Assembly: GCA_947652115.1 (NCBI GenBank)
Contig: OX393572.1
Location: 6,088,241-6,152,240 of the forward strand
Source of the DNA: Blastomussa wellsi
Lineage: Eukaryota; Cnidaria; Anthozoa; Scleractinia; Plerogyridae
DNA length: 64,000 nucleotides
Direction: 5' to 3'
The notes beneath the pieces were generated by a model. The model did not search any database. It was not told where the DNA came from and worked only from the letters and a program-made list of their open reading frames with translations. This document shows positions 47,701 to 62,899 of this stretch, one piece after another; position 1 is the stretch's first letter, and each line of letters opens with the position of its first letter. The translations under genes and the position numbers were made by a program.

Positions 47701-50700
47701 TATGTTAAAATATGCTATTCAGCAAGTTGAACTTTCTTGAACGTTGTTGAACGAAAATAGAGCTTGGTTCAGTCTATTCCGTTCAACAAGTTGCCGGTTG
47801 TTGAACGACTTCAAAAACGCAAAAGTTTCAACAATGTTGCAACGATGTTCAAATTCTGTTGATCAACAAAAGTTGAAAGATGTTGAATCGCGTATAAAAT
47901 GCTCTGAATCGCGTATAAAATGCTCTGATCTTCTGATCTTCCTACGGGACCATTCCGTTCAAGACTGACGAGCTGAGGATACAAGAAATAGCATAATAAG
48001 ACAGTGAAGGAGATTTTAACTGTCCGTAAAGGCAGGACGTTTTACAGGGTTACAAGGACATGTTACAGCAGCAGTCAATTGAAAACCGTTGTGATTACTT
48101 TACTTTTGGTTTTCCGAAATTCAAAAGAAAATGGCGTTTGGAGAGTAAAACTTGCATGCGTTCATACGTCTTCCTGTGAAATGATTTCTCATTAATTGCG
48201 TTACCTTCACCGTCGGCAGAGAACCAATCAGATTGCAGGATTCGTTACCATGCCCTCTTGTTGAATAAAGTGATTTATTCCGGCGGTGGATAGCGTTATC
48301 AAATCTTTAGCAACCGGCCTGTTTGTGAGTTGGCAGATAGGATAATAGGCAGATAGGAAAATTCGCACAACAAACTCATGCTGCAGGATTCGTTACCATG
48401 CCCTCTTGGAAAAAAGAAAGTGATTAATCCGGTGAATATCGAATGCTTGCCATTTACATGGAATTTTCTATGAAAAATTTTCAACAAATGGAACAGTTCA
48501 ATTTTTTATCACGTAAACGGGACGAAAAAGAAGCTGTTCCTTTCAAAAATTCCACCTCGAAAACCACCTCCAGAGCCTGCTCACCAAAAAACATGGCGAT
48601 CGAAGGCGAAACTTTATTTTACGTCCTTAAGAAGCCTTGGAGAAAGTTAAAGAGAAAAAAGTCTCGCTGCTTGAGAAAAAACACCCTCTTTCTACACTCG
48701 ACGGGTATTATGGATTAATTTGAATCAATTCAACGGGTAAATTTTAGCGTTCTTTGATTTAGTTGTCGACCTCGCTCTGTAAACGAACAGGCCGTTAGTA
48801 TCATATGAAACACAAATCAGGGCCCTGCATAGCGGGCGGCAGAGGAGGCCAGGAAAACTAAATGGTTTGTTTTTTTTTTCTAACATAATGTTTGATTTTG
48901 CTGGGCTATTTCTTGTAGGAAGTGAAGCTGTGAGGAGGTTGCCCCCGCGGATAAAAATTCCCAGGTTCGGCCCTGAAAATTTCCTGTACACCGTACAACC
49001 GGTGTTTGCATACAAATCTGAAGAACCCATCTTTTGCAAAGCTAAAGCCGTGCGATTTTTACCGCGCTTTGATAATCACGCGTCTAACTGAAAAATGAGC
49101 ACTATTCCGAGTCCATCGAGCTGTTAAAACATTAGGCCACTTTTACTTTTTCTCTCCTTTTCCTCAACGTCTCCACATACATGTCTGTATTGCCTGGTGT
49201 GAATAAGAGGTGCCTAAAAAGTCTTTATAAAAGTAAAATACTAAACTGAATTGAAGTACCTGTATTTCCTGTCGAAGATCTCGAATACCTAGCTATTAAA
49301 CAGGTATACCAAAGCTTCGACAGGAAGTACAAGTTAACTTTTTCCCATTGAATTAGATCTACAGACTATTAAGTGATGTTTAAGAAGGCGCTAATAACAA
49401 CCGTAGAAAACTTCAGCTTTTTTTTCTTTTCGTCTGTTTTCGTTCCTCCAATAAGTTACTTTTACAAGAGTCAGGGAAAACCAGTCTTTTTTTCTTTTAA
49501 TGTGTCCCTCTCTTAGCTACAGGTTCCAGATATGTTTCAAGAAGCTCAGTGAGATTCGCTTTTTCCCATTGTCACTGAGCTGCACTGTATTGCTTCACTG
49601 TATAACCAGAGAATATAAATTATTATGGTATTCTTTTGAGAATGCTAGAAAAATTGAATTTCATCTCTTTGCCTAAGAATGAAATATTATTTTAATCAAA
49701 AGTGAAATAAAATTTCTATTTTTTTTTTCTAGACATGGCTCGCACGTTGTAGAGCCATCTACACGAAACTAGGGCACCGTTTTTCTATAAAATAATTTAT
49801 TTTAATTTCTCCCGGGAAAAACATTTCCCTTCCTGGCAAAATGAAAAACCCCGGGATTTTTTTGGGCGGTCATTTGAATAAGGACAAGTTAGGCCCCTAT
49901 ACCTAAGGATTTTTCATATTTGCCCTCTCGGATTCATTCACACACCCACTGGAATCACGCAACAACACTTTGTTTAAAATAATCTTTATTCATAAACATA
50001 AATACTATAAATCAGTAGTCAAAGATAAAATTCTCAAAACATTACAAATGGGCTTAAAATTAAAGCCTCAAAATACCACGAAAGGTTCGCTCACGAGTTC
50101 AAAAATACAAATAAATAAATAAACAATTTAATTATATAACTCATTTTTTATAAAAAAGATCGAAGCCTCCTTACCTCGAAAGGTTCGCTCACGACTTCAA
50201 AAATACAAATAAATAATTAAGAAATAAAAAAAAAATCAATTATATAACATAATTTTTTACAAAGAGATCAAAGCCTCCTTACCTCGAAAGGTTCGCTCAC
50301 GACTTCAAAAATACAAATAAATAATTAAGAAATAAAAAAAAATTATATAACATATTTTTTTACAAAGAGAACGAAGCCTCCTTACCTCGAAAGGTTCGCT
50401 CACGACTTCAAAACTACGATAAATAATTAAGAAATAAAAAAATAATTATATAACAGATCGAAGCCTCCTTACCTCGAAAGGTTCGCTCACGACTTCAAAA
50501 ATACAATAAATAATTTAAGAAATAAAAAAAGTTATGTAACATAATTTTTTACAAAGAGATCGAAGCCTCCTTACCTCGAAAGGTTCGCTCACGACTTCAA
50601 AAAATACAATTGAAAATTAAATGAGTATTAAAATTATATTACATTTTTTTTGTTTTCATAGTTAAAAATATATACATCAATAGCGTTTTTAGAAAAAGTT

Positions 50701-53700
50701 AAAAATGAGTCACTGCCGTCGAAAAATTCGACGAAAAAAATTTGTGATCTTCCTCCCCTTCGAGGGACGTTTTCGTTCAATTTCAAGAAAGGCGAGCTGA
50801 GGAGAAAGAGAAATGACATAATAAGCCGTCGAAAGAGATTATAACTGTCCGTAAAGACGAGGACATGTTACAGGGTTAAAATGGCATCATGTAGCGGGAA
50901 CATGGTGCAAGACCCCGGCATGGTGTACACTGAGCAACCAGGGCATGTCCCTGGGCTAAATTGCTATAGTGCCTGTGTATGTTGTGATCCGGTCGCGTGT
51001 ATCATGGGATGGTCTGAAGGTAAGTGGGCTGAACTTCGGATCGGAGGTACGGGTTCGAACCCTGAAACTCTATTTGTTCTTGTGCAAGACACTTCAACTC
51101 TAACTTATAATGCCTCTCTCCACCCAGGTGTATAAACAGGTACGGGAGAATTCAATGCTGTGGGGTAACCTAGCAACCCATCCGGGGGAGTAGAAATACT
51201 CCTAGCCGCTTCATAGTAAGCAATCCAGCCGAGGATAACCTTCAGTCTTTTGGACCACTTTAATTATCATATCTCCGAAATTCAGCCGTGCTACATTGCT
51301 CTGCTAAATGCTCTCTTATCTTATCCAATTATTTCGTTAGGTAAAACTTCTCGGTATACTCACACGAATGTTTAGTTCATCGCACGTCTGAGTTATATCA
51401 ACAATCTCGCTGCAAGAAAACCACAAATGCCGAGTAAATTATAAAACAACATGCATATGAATCTAGCCTGAGAGAGTCCATGATCTGTTTGCCATAAAAA
51501 AGGATAGATCTGTATGGAACGCTTTCGTTTGTCGTCTTAGCTACAGTCATCCTGGAGTTAAAAAAACATGAAATAGCGGCCATATTATATTGGGGTACCA
51601 AGTTTGTTCTCCAAGAACTGAATGTACAGTATCGTCTGTTACGTTAATAAACCAATAAGTGCTACTGGTCAAGTGAGTGAAAGCGCTATATAGAGAAACA
51701 CTGTCCGCTCGCTTTGGAGTAGTCTAGATATACACCCCTCTGCAACAGACCCACTGAAACCCTACCCAGTGAATTATTTTCCCCTATCCAGCGGAAATGT
51801 AGTGCCCCAGTACCTAGTGAATATTTTGATTTTACCCGGTGACTGTGCGGTGTGACCCAGCATATTTTGTTTGCAAAAAATAATAATAAATGAGCAAAAT
51901 AAAACAGAAAACGAGCGGACCCAGTGGGAAATTAGCCAACCCGGTGACTGTTTTCCCGAAAACCCAGTGAAGATAAAGATTCCACTTGGTCTGTTACAGA
52001 GGGGTCTGGATATGGTGTGACTTGTTTACACATATTTTCCTAAAACTATTACTATATTTTGTACTTACTTCTCTTTGTCGTTAAGAGCCATTTTCATCTG
52101 AAAGAAATTAAATTATGGAATGTTATCGAGAAAGTAACACTATTTGCTTGCTTTCTATGCGATTGATAATTATGTCAATTATCAGAAGCCTATCATTACA
52201 GGCTTCGCTAATTATATATACAGAAGCTTTAAAATTAGCCCGGTGAACCACAATTTTTTTCATGCTACGATGCAATTCGCCATTTTCGCATTTCTAAATA
52301 ACAAACCTGGCTTGCTCCCCAAAATTTTTTTTCCTATTTCCTCTGGGCATTACAGACGTCTCAAGAGAATTTACTGAAAACAATGCGTATGCAAAATTTT
52401 GAGGAGCAAACAAGGTGTATTATGGGAAATTCGAAAATTCCGAATTGTATGCAACGTTAAAAAAATGAGAATTGCTTTAAGAGCCACCTTAAATTTTCAA
52501 AGATTTAACATTAAGGCTGTTGTTAACACATTATGCCGCTGCTATGGTAATCAATAATTTCAAGAAAATAATCACAACTGTGATTGGGCATTTGTTTGCC
52601 TGACGCCATTATTGCCCAATGACCCATCAAATTAAAAGAGAGGGAATGTGCTGGAAACTGCTGTGAGCCACCTTAAATGCGATTGAGGCTTATCTTTAAG
52701 ATTTTTCCTTTCGATTGTCTTCTTATGGGAGATGAAAATCAAAATGAAAGTTTAACAACTATGCATTTCGTTTTACAGACAATATGTCCGTTTACAAGGT
52801 TGTGCAAAGTTTGTATCTGATTTCCAACATAGGCGTCGCCCCATCCGACAACACTAACACTTCGCTGGTTACTGAATCATTATCGGGCTTTTGTGTTAAT
52901 TCATCCTTACCTCAAGACGATAAATGGCGAAATCCCGATTCACTTTATCTGTTAACCTGGAATCGAATCGAACTTTTCCAGTTGAGAACTATATTAAATA
53001 TAATCATCTCACTCATGGGCAGTCTCTTTTTCACAGAGCTCCATTCACTTCAGGTCGTGTCGCAGTGAAAGACACGCAAAGTCGCCAACTTTGCAGTGAC
53101 CAGACTGACTAATGTAACTTTCCAGTTGAATGTAAGGTAATTATTGTCAACGTAAGATAATTATTGTCAACGTCAAATCAATTTTTACCTCTTGAGGTCA
53201 CGATTTTCACACGCCATCTGTATAAAATGAGAATATTTAAAAATGATATTTCATTAGCAAATTTTATTGCAATAGCTATTTGGAAGAAACATATTTCTTT
53301 CTTCCGACAGAATAAAAAAAAAGAAAACGGCTTTTCAGGAAAGTGCACGTAACAAGAATATTACATGTTTAATCACGAGCGGCAAATTCTGTAAATTATG
53401 TATCACTTACTGCCTCTTCTTTTTCTTTCCCTTCTTTCTTCAGCTCTTCTATTTCCCTAAAATTTAGGAATTTAAAAAGCAGCTTAGCTGATTGATTAAT
53501 TGATGGAGAAACCAATTTCTTCTTTGACATAAGGGTGTGTTCCTTTGGGATGGTCTAGATCACAATCAGTGATCCGAGATTTCTCGGATCATGGTGTAGC
53601 AAAGGCGCCGGTGAATCCACTCTGGGCAAGCCGGAATTCGCCGGTTCCTTTGATGTACCATGATCTGAGTGATCTCGGATCACTGATCCTGACCCTGATC

Positions 53701-56700
53701 ACCCCAAAGGAACGCACTCTAAGATTTTCCCGGATCAGTGTAAGTAGGCGGGAGGGGTGGGAGGTTTCGTCACGCAGAGCTCCATTCACTCTAGGTCGTG
53801 TCGCAGTGAAAGACACGGAAAGTCCCCAACCTAACAGTGATCAGACTGGTCAACTAAAATATAATTTTTACCTGTTGAGGTCACGATTTTCATCCGCCAT
53901 CTGCGTAAAATGAAAATATTAAAAAATAGTATTTCATTAGTACTTTTGTTTCGATAGCTATTTGGAAGAAACACATTTCCCTCTTCCGAAAAAATTATAA
54001 ATGTCAAGGTAACAAGAGTGAAAAGATTCCAACATTGGATTTGAGATGGCAGAAAGGAAAAAGGCTTTTCAGGTAAGCAAACGTAACAATTGTAATAGAT
54101 GTTTATTTACGAGCGGTAAATTCGGAAAATTATCAATCACTTACTGCCTCTTCTTTTTCTTTCCTTTCTTTCTTCAGCTCTTCTATTTCCCTAAAATTTA
54201 GGAAATCAAAATTCAAAAAGCAGCTTAGCTGATTGATCAATTGATGGAAAGACTAATTTTTTATTTACTTACTTAGATTTAACCGACTCATTGTAAGACT
54301 GACTCACTGTCTCTCTGCTTGACTAAAGAATAACAGACAGACAGACAGACTGACTGACTGACTGACTGACTGACTAACTGGCTGACTGACTGACTGACTG
54401 ACTGACTGACTCACAGGCTGACTGACTAACTGACTGACTGACTGACTGACTAACTGACTGACTGACTGACTGACTGACTGACTGATCAACTGACTAACTG
54501 ACTGACTGACTGACTGACTGACTGACTGACTAACTGACTAACTGACTGACTGACTGACTGACTGACTAACAGGCTGACTGACTGACTGACTGACTGACTG
54601 ACTGACTGATCAACTGACTGACTGACTGACTGACTGACTGACTGACTGACTGACTGACTGACTGGCTGACTGACTGACTACATGAATGGCTGATCGCCGC
54701 TTTGTTTATTTGCTCCATCATTCCTTTATTCCATTTTTACATTTATTATGATATTTATTCATCGGTTACGTCGTATACTGAAACAAGTTTGTTTGGTCGG
54801 TGTTGGGCAATAGTGGCCTTGTTGTCTTCTTGTGTTAATGATTCCGTGTCGCCTCAATTATTAAGGCGGAAATGCTGAACGTAACCATTCAGTCGTGTTT
54901 AAAATAATTTCTCTTGTTTGTATTCAGTTATTGCCTGCAGCAAATTGACTATACCAATGATCGTAATTTACCTCTGGAGGTCAAGATTTTCATCCAACAT
55001 CTGCATAAAATGAGAATATTATTAAAAATAGTATTTCATTAGCACATTTTATTTCGATAGCTATTTGGAAGATTCACATTTCTTTTTCCCACAAAATATT
55101 AATGTCTGTAAAGGTAATAAGGTGCCAAGATTGGATTTGAGATTGAAAAAATGAAAAAATGTTTTCAGGACAGAATATGTAACAAGAGTAATACATGTTT
55201 AATCACGATCGGCAAATTCTGTAAATTATGTATCACTTACTGCCTCTTCTGTTTCTTTCCCTTCTTTCTTCAACTCTTCTATTTTCCTGAAATTTAGAAA
55301 GTAAAAATTCAAAACCAGCTTAGCTGATAAAATGATGAAGAGACTCATTTCTTCGTTTACTTACTCAGATCTGTCCAGCTCAGTGTCAGACTGACTGTCT
55401 GTGTGCCTGTCTGACCGGCTAGTGGCTGACTTAATGACTGACAGACAGACTAATTGACTGACTGACAGACAGACTGTCTGACTGTCTAAGTGATTAACGG
55501 ACTCTATGATAGTCTGAAAAACTGAATGACTAGCAAACTGACTGATTTACTGACTTTAATACTGACTGACCGGATGACGGACTGACCAGCTGACCGATAG
55601 GGAGATCGACTGACTGACTGCCTGACTAACTAATAATATTAATTTATTCATCCGCGAGGTCATATACTAAAACAAGTTTGTTCGGCCGGTGTTGGAAAAT
55701 AGTGGCTACGTTATCCTTTCACGTGAATGCCAGCGTATCGTCTCAATTGGGCGATAAACATCCAAAAAGGAAATCGCCAATGGTTATGGCGGAAGTACTG
55801 AAGGTAACAATCCATTCTTATCTAATCTAAAATAAGCAGCATATTTTGCAGTAAGATCGTTAATAAATATCATAGCTTACCTTTTGAGGTCACGATTTTG
55901 ATCCGCCCTCTGCATAAAAGGGGAATATCAAACAATAGTATTTTATTAGCGCAATTTAAGAAAAACATTTCTTTTTCCGACAAAATAATGTATGTGAAGG
56001 ATATAAATTAGATTCCAAGATTGGATTTGAGATTGAAGAAATGAAAAAGTCTTTTGAGTAAAGTATAAGTAACAAGAGCAAAACATGTTTAATCACGAGC
56101 GGCAAATTCTGTAAATTATGTATCACTTACTTCCTCTTCTTTTTCTTTCCCTTCTTTCTTCAGCTCTTCTACTTCCCTGAAATTTAGAAAGTCAAAATTC
56201 AAAAAGCAGTTTAGCTGATTGATTTTTTAATGAGACTATTTCCGACTCATTGTCAGAATGACTGACCGTCTGTCTGCCTGCCTGTCTGACCGGCTAGTGG
56301 CTGACTGACTTACTGACTGGCAGACTACAGACAGACGGACTGAATAAATGACTGACTGACTGGCTGGCTGAAAGACTGATGACTGACTGACTGACTGGCT
56401 GACTTACTGACGGTCTGACAGAAAGACTAACTGACTGAGTGAGTGACTAGCTGAATGACTGATCGCTCCTTTGTTGATTTGCTCCATCGTTCATTTATTC
56501 GATGTTTAAATTTATTATAATATTTAATTATTCGTATACTGAAAAAAGTTTGTTCGGTCGGTGCTGGGAAATAGAGGCCTTTTTATCTTTTTACGTTATC
56601 TTGTTACGTTTTTTTTCTGTTTGTTTTTTATTTTCATTAACAACACTTATTACATTACAGTTTACAATATTCTACAAATCTTTTTTTTAATTATTCGGTC

Positions 56701-59700
56701 TTATTTAAAATAATTGTTCTGACTTGTTTGTAATCAGCCTTGTTGTCTGCAGTAAAATAGTGTTATTAAAGATCATAGTTTACCTCTTGAGGTCGCGGTT
56801 TTGATCCGCCATCTGCATAAAATGAGAATGTTAAAAAAAGTATCTCATCAGTACATTTTATTTTGATAACTATTTAGAAGAAACGCATTTCCCTTTCCGA
56901 CATAATAATGTACATGAAGGTAATAAGATTCCAGGATTGGATTTGAGATTACAAAAGACTTTTCAGGAAAGTACACGTAACAAGAATAATACATGTTTAA
57001 TCACGAGCGGTCCGGCCTCAAGAGTCCACGTGGGCCCGAAGAGGATAAATAAAATAAATAATAATCACGAGCGGCAAATTCTGAAAATTATCAATCACTT
57101 ACTGCCTCTTCTTTTTCTTTGCTTTCTTTCTTTAATTCTTCCGCTTTTCTGAAATATAGGAATCAAAAATTAACAAAAGCAGCTTAGCTGATTGATTAAT
57201 TGATAAGGAGACTTGTTTCTTCTTTAAATTACAATTTGAATAACTTGTGTCAGACTGCCTGATTGTCGCTCTGTCCATCTCACTGGCTAGTGACTGACTG
57301 ACTGACTGAATGTCTGAATGACTGAGTTACTGACTAACAGACAGACTGACTGACTGACTGACTGACTGATAGACTAACTGACTGACTGACTGACAGACAG
57401 ACTGAGTGACTGACTGACTGATAGACTGACTGACTGACTGACTGACTCAAACGATTTCCCTCAATCGAGAAACATTGAGGCGGAAGGAACCAATTCAGTA
57501 GTATTTGAAATAATTTTTTTTGTTTGTAATCAGTTAATGTCAGCAGGAAATTCCTGATATCAATGATCATAATTTACCTGTTGAGGTTACGATTTTCATC
57601 CTTTATCTGCATAAAATGAGAATTATGTTAAACAAATAGTATCTCATTAGCACATGTTATTTCGATAGCTTTTTGTAAAAAACGTTAACACGTTTCTTTT
57701 TCCCAAAAACTAATGTACGTGACGTGAAGTGTAATAAATAAGATTCCAAGATTGGATTTGAGATGCCAAAAATGAAAAAGGCTTTTCTGGAAAGTACACG
57801 TAACAAGAATAATACATGTTTAACCACGAGCGGTAAATTGTGTAAATTATGTATCACTTACTGCCTCTTCCTTTTCTTTTCCTTCTTTCTTTAAATCTGC
57901 CACTTCTCTGAAATTTATGAAGCAAAAAATAGCAAAATCAGCTTAGCTGATCTGTTAATTACTAAAAGGACCGATTTAATCTTTGACTTACAATTTGACC
58001 TACTTAGTGTCTGTCTGTCTGTCTGACTGTCTGTCTGTCCATGACGGCATCATTCTCGCTCACTGAATTATAGACGGAGTCACTGCCTGACTGATTGACT
58101 TTTTGTCAGACTGACAGACTAATTGTTTGACTGATTGACTAACTCACAAACTGACTGACTGTCTAGCTGTATGGTTGATCTCCCCTTTGTTTATTTTCTC
58201 CATCGTTAATTCATTCTATTTTTATATTTATTATAAATTATATTCATTTAACATCATACATATTGAAAAGGGAAAACGTCATTAGCATATATTTACTTTC
58301 TACACACATTTACAGTTTGTCGTAGCGTATGTAAATGTGTGTAGAAAGTAAACGCTAATGAGATTAATTTTTTTCTTTTCAGTATGATGTTAAGTAATAC
58401 TTTCCTAGCTTCGGCAAACAGAATTTCGCAAAAATATTTATTTATTCATCCGTTAATTTGGTCATACACTGAAAGAAGTTTGTTCAGTCGGTGTTGGGAA
58501 ACAGTTGTCCTGTTATCTTTCTCCGTTACTAATGACGTGTCTCCTCAATCGATAAACAACCAAAAAGGATATCGCCAACTGAATGACGGCGCTTGTTATC
58601 TCTCTGATGTAACATTCATGTCACCTTTAAAATGTCAGTTCTTATTTGCAATGATTCATTGTCTGCAGTAAATTAGTTATATCAATGATCACAATTTACC
58701 TCTTTAAGTTTCCAATCTCTTCTACCATCTGCGTAATTGTATAAAAAAAACTTGATTAACACAGGTCTTTGATAGCTGTTTTCTCTTATGACCTCTTATG
58801 AGAAGGTTCGTGAAAGTAATCAAGATTCTAATCTGGATTTTAAGATGGAAAGAGGACACAAAACAATTTATTGCAAAGAAGTCATAAGGGTTTTACAGCT
58901 ACAGAAGTCATTGGAATGCTTTTAAAAACCGAAAACTATCCCGGTGATAAATCTTTTCGAGTTGAAAACCCATTTCCGTCACAGTCCCAGCTGAGAATCT
59001 TCGTACTTTCTCGTACATTAGATTTCTTCCAAATAGCTGCAGTGCGGGCTAATTGTCCACTCGTTTGCCAAATCATTCTACGCAACATGTTGCAGTCTGT
59101 GGCCTGTACCTTCACCAAGGAAATACGGAAAGCAGCAAAACTCTAGCACAAAAATTTATTTTTCAAATCGGCACTCTTAATCCTCACGGTATCATCGAAC
59201 GCTTTTCATTCAACTAATTTATTCCGTTGTTTTCACGTTACCAGGCGCCAGCCAATAGCGAAGCTCCATCTTTCTGTATATAAAAAACACACGACCCACA
59301 ATTCCTTGATTCGCTCCGACGAAGGGCAAACGCTAGAAACGTCAGCTCTTGAATCTCTTTACGGTGGCCAATTCACATTATCAACCCAGTTGATAAAACC
59401 AAATTTTATAGTAACTGACTGACTGACGGACTAACGGACTGATCGTGACTAACTGACTGACATGCTATTAAACTGACTTCCTGACTGACTGCCTGAGTCT
59501 ATCGTTACTTAACATATATTGCAGGATATCTGTCAAGTACAGATGGCAGAAAACAGTCGCTTCATGACCATACATGGGTAACGGAACAAATGTTTGGATA
59601 ATAAAGCGCTAATTTCTAGTCCCAAAAATGACCTAATGTTGACTGATGACAGGCGAAATAAATACCGATGAACGTTTGTGATTTCGGATATGCTCAAAAC

Positions 59701-60035
59701 TCAACGAAGGTCTTGAAGCCATAACCGCTCAATCCTGCGAACAGGCTCCTGTCTCGGAGGGGCGCTATTTTTCAGTCCGCAGGCTATACCCTGAAAAGCA
59801 AGGACGAATCTATACCCTTTCTAGCACACACTTGCTTGAATTTTACACCCTGTTCAGCTCTGTGTAGCTCAAATAAGGGATTACCTGAGGGAGTGGTAAT
59901 TTTGCGGGATGTGCTGGATTATTTCGCGATCTTTCTTTTAAGTATTGTGATCGATATCTTTGCCTTACTTTTGCTTGGTTGGCTAATTCTGCTCTTAAAG
60001 CTTCTATATTATGATGGTCCTTCTTTCGCTTTTCA
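44579..60035 (-). CDS. Gene 3: micro-exon coiled-coil protein with C-terminal membrane anchor
   Basis: Exons: 59969-60035 (67 nt), 58700-58728, 57862-57907, 57578-57606, 57103-57148, 56784-56812, 56131-56176, 55881-55909, 55241-55286, 54972-55000, 54145-54190, 53872-53900, 53411-53456, 53189-53217, 52911-52956, 52069-52097, 51364-51409, and the terminal exon 44579-44782. The layout matches gene 1, with the same phases and eight 25-residue repeats. Differences from gene 1 are mostly single bases. In 55881-55909 the usual initial ATG is AGG, and in 57578-57606 it is ATA, so an ATG at that position is not needed for exon identity. The terminal exon is intact and encodes the same protein end as gene 1. 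I see no functional domain beyond coiled coil plus anchor. Confidence 0.75.
47621..47896. mobile_element. TTGAAC-rich foldback MITE, unit A'
   Basis: Near-identical to the unit A copy, followed by the same short duplication of AATCGCGTATAAAATGCTCT. Confidence 0.5.
50060..50610 (-). repeat. ~112-bp tandem array, unit A'
   Basis: Near-identical to 15190-15735. Confidence 0.75.
50995..51266 (+). mobile_element. tRNA-derived SINE, unit A'
   Basis: Near-identical to the unit A copy, B box GGTTCGAACCC included. Confidence 0.6.
51730..52004. mobile_element. MITE with 8-bp target duplication, unit A'
   Basis: Near-identical to 16852-17126, with one base fewer in a C run. Confidence 0.5.
53530..53723. 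mobile_element. GATC-rich foldback MITE, unit B'
   Basis: Near-identical to the unit B copy. Confidence 0.55.
54300..54690. repeat. (GACT)n array, unit B'
   Basis: Counterpart of 19395-19835, about 50 bp shorter. Confidence 0.9.
59061..59407 (+). mobile_element. Penelope-like 3'-end remnant in unit B'
   Basis: Near-identical copy of 24187-24533, so it was inserted before the recent dimer duplication. Confidence 0.5.
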
Positions 60036-60077
60036 CTGTAAAATACAAAAAAGGAAAATATATATATGAAAAAGAAT

Positions 60078-60227
60078 TGCCGGGGGGGGAAGGCTTGGGG
60101 GGGGGGGCCTGCAGCCCTCCTAAATTCTGGGCAAAATGAAAAAATTTGGGCAAGGCAACTTGGGAGAATTTTTTGGGCAAATGGAACATCGCCCCCCTGG
60201 AAAAAAATTGTCCATACGCCTATGGCC
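60078..60227. mobile_element. G-rich short insertion beside the 67-nt exon, unit B'
   Basis: Copy of 25209-25359. The G run is 10 long instead of 17. Confidence 0.45.
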
Positions 60228-60344
60228 AATAAGAATTAATGATAATTCTTAATTATTTTTACCAAGATTTTAAATGCTCTTTTTAGTGCCGTTGCTTGAC
60301 AAACGTGTGAAACAATAGAACAGAAAACTTTCTAAACCACTGCC

Positions 60345-62805
60345 TCTTACAATCCAACCCCTCTAATACGCCACCCCCTCTAATAAGCCACCCCGTCTAA
60401 TAAGCCACCCCCCTCTAATAAGCCACCCCCTATAATAAGCCACCCCCTCTAATAAGCCACCCCCGTCTAATAAGCCACCCCCTCTAATAAGCCACCCCCT
60501 CTAATAAGCCACCCCCCCTCTCTATTACGCAACCCCTTCTACTAAGCCACCTCCCTATAATAAGCCACCCCCTCTAATAAGCCACCCCCTCTAATAAGCC
60601 ACCCCCCTCTAATAAGCAACCCCCTCTAATAAGCTGCCCCCTATAATAAGCCACCCCCCTCTAATAAGCCACCCCCTATAATAAGCCACCCCCTCTAATA
60701 AGCCACCCCCGTCTAATAAGCCACCCCCGTCTAATAAGCCATCCCCTCTAATAAGCCACCCCCTCTAATAAGCCACCTCCCTATAATAAGCCACCCCCTC
60801 TAATAAGCCACCCCCTCTAATAAGCCACCCCCCTCTAATAAGCAACCCCCTCTAATAAGCTGCCCCCTATAATAAGCCACCCCCCTCTAATAAGCCACCC
60901 CCTATAATAAGCCACCCCCTCTAATAAGCCACCCCCCTCTAATAAGCCACCCCCGTCTAATAAGCCACCCCCGTCTAATAAGCCATCCCCTCTAATAAGC
61001 CACCCCCTCTAATAAGCCACCCCCCTCTAATAAGCCACCCCCTCTAATAAGCCACCCCCTCTAATAAGCCACCCCCCTCTAATAAGCAACCCCCTCTAAT
61101 AAGCTGCCCCCTATAATAAGCCACCCCCTCTAATAAGCCACCCCCCTCTAATAAGCAACCCCCTCTAATAAGCTGCCCCCTCTAATAAGCCACCCCCTCT
61201 AATAAGCCCCTATTACGCAACCCCTTCTACTAAGCCACCCCCCTATAATAAGCCACCCCCTCTGATAAGCCACCCCCCTTTAATAAGCCACCCCCTTCTA
61301 ATAAGCCACCCCCTCGAATAAGCCACCCCCTCTAATAAGCCACCCCCTCTAATAAGCCACCCCTTCTAATAAGCCACCCCCTCTAATAAGCCATCCCCCT
61401 TTAATAAGCCACCCCCTCCTAATAAGCCATCCCCCTCTAATAAGCCACCCCCTCTAATAAGCCACCTCCCTCTAATAAGCCACCCCCTCCTAATAAGCCA
61501 ACCCCCTCTAATAAGCCACCCCCTCTAATAAGCAACCCCCCTCTAATAAGCCACCTCCATCTAATAAGAGACCCCCTCTAATATGCCACCCCCTCTAATA
61601 AACTACCCCCTCTAATAAGCCACCCCCTTCTAATAAGCCACCTCCATCTAATAAGCCACCCCCTCTAATAAGCCACCCCCTCTAATAAGCCACCCCCCTC
61701 GAATAAGCCACCCCCTCGTATAAGCCACCCCCTCTAATAAGCCACCCCCCTCTAATAAGCCACCCCCACCTAATAAGCCACCCCCCTCTAATAAGCCACC
61801 CCCTCTAATAGGCTACCCCCTCTAATAATCCACCCTCTCTAATAAGCCACCCCCCTCGAATAAGCCACCCCCTCTAATAAGGCATCCCCCTCTAGTAAGC
61901 CACCCCCTCAAATAAGCCAACCCCCTCTAATAGGCCACTCCCTCTAATAAGCCACCCTCCTCTAATAGGCCACTCCCTCTAATAAGCCACCCCCCTCTAA
62001 TAGGCCACTCCCTCTAATAAGTCACCTCCCTCTAATAAGCCACCCTCTCTAATAAGCCACCCCCCTCTAGTAAGCCACCCCCTCAAATAAGCCAACCCCC
62101 TCTAATAGGCCACTCCCTCTAATAAGCCACCCCCCTCTAATAGGACACTCCCTCTAATAAGCCACCCCCCTCTAATAGGCCACTCCCTCTAATAAGCCAC
62201 CTCCCTCTAATAAGCCACCCCCTCTAATAAGCCACCCCCCTCTAATAGGCCACTCCCTCTAATAAGCCACCCCCCTCTAATAGGCCACTCCCTCTAATAA
62301 GCCAACCCCCTCTAATAGGCCACTCCCTCTAATAAGCCACCTCCCTCTAATAAGCCACCCCCTCTAATAAGCCACCCCCCTCTAATAGGCCACTCCCTCT
62401 AATAAGCCACCCCCCTCTAATAGGCCACTCCCTCTAATAAGTCACCTCCCTCTAATAAGCCACCCCCTCTAATAAGCCACCCCCCTCTAGTAAGCCACCC
62501 CCTCAAATAAGCCAACCCCCTCTAATAGGCCACTCCCTCTAATAAGCCACCCCCCTCTAATAGGACACTCCCTCTAATAAGCCACCCCCCTCTAATAGGC
62601 CACTCCCTCTAATAAGCCACCTCCCTCTAATAAGCCACCCCCTCTAATAAGCCACCCCCCTCTAATAGGCCACTCCCTCTAATAAGCCACCCCCCTCTAA
62701 TAGGCCACTCCCTCTAATAAGCCACCTCCCTCTAATAAGCCACCCCCTCTAACAAGCCACCTCCCTCTAATAAGCCACCTCCCTCTAATAAGCCATCCGG
62801 TCTTC
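60345..62805 (+). repeat. 17-bp satellite, expanded, unit B'
   Basis: About 2.46 kb, longer than in unit B. It has its own internal block duplication: the stretch rich in AATAGGCCACTCCC repeats around 61,900-62,730. It fills the spacer between genes 3 and 4. Confidence 0.9.
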
Positions 62806-62899
62806 TAATCAGCCACCCATCCCTTCCCCTTCAGAAAAAAATACCCTCCATGTCACTTACATAATATAGTTTATTTGCTTTTTTGAGATTTTTGAGTTC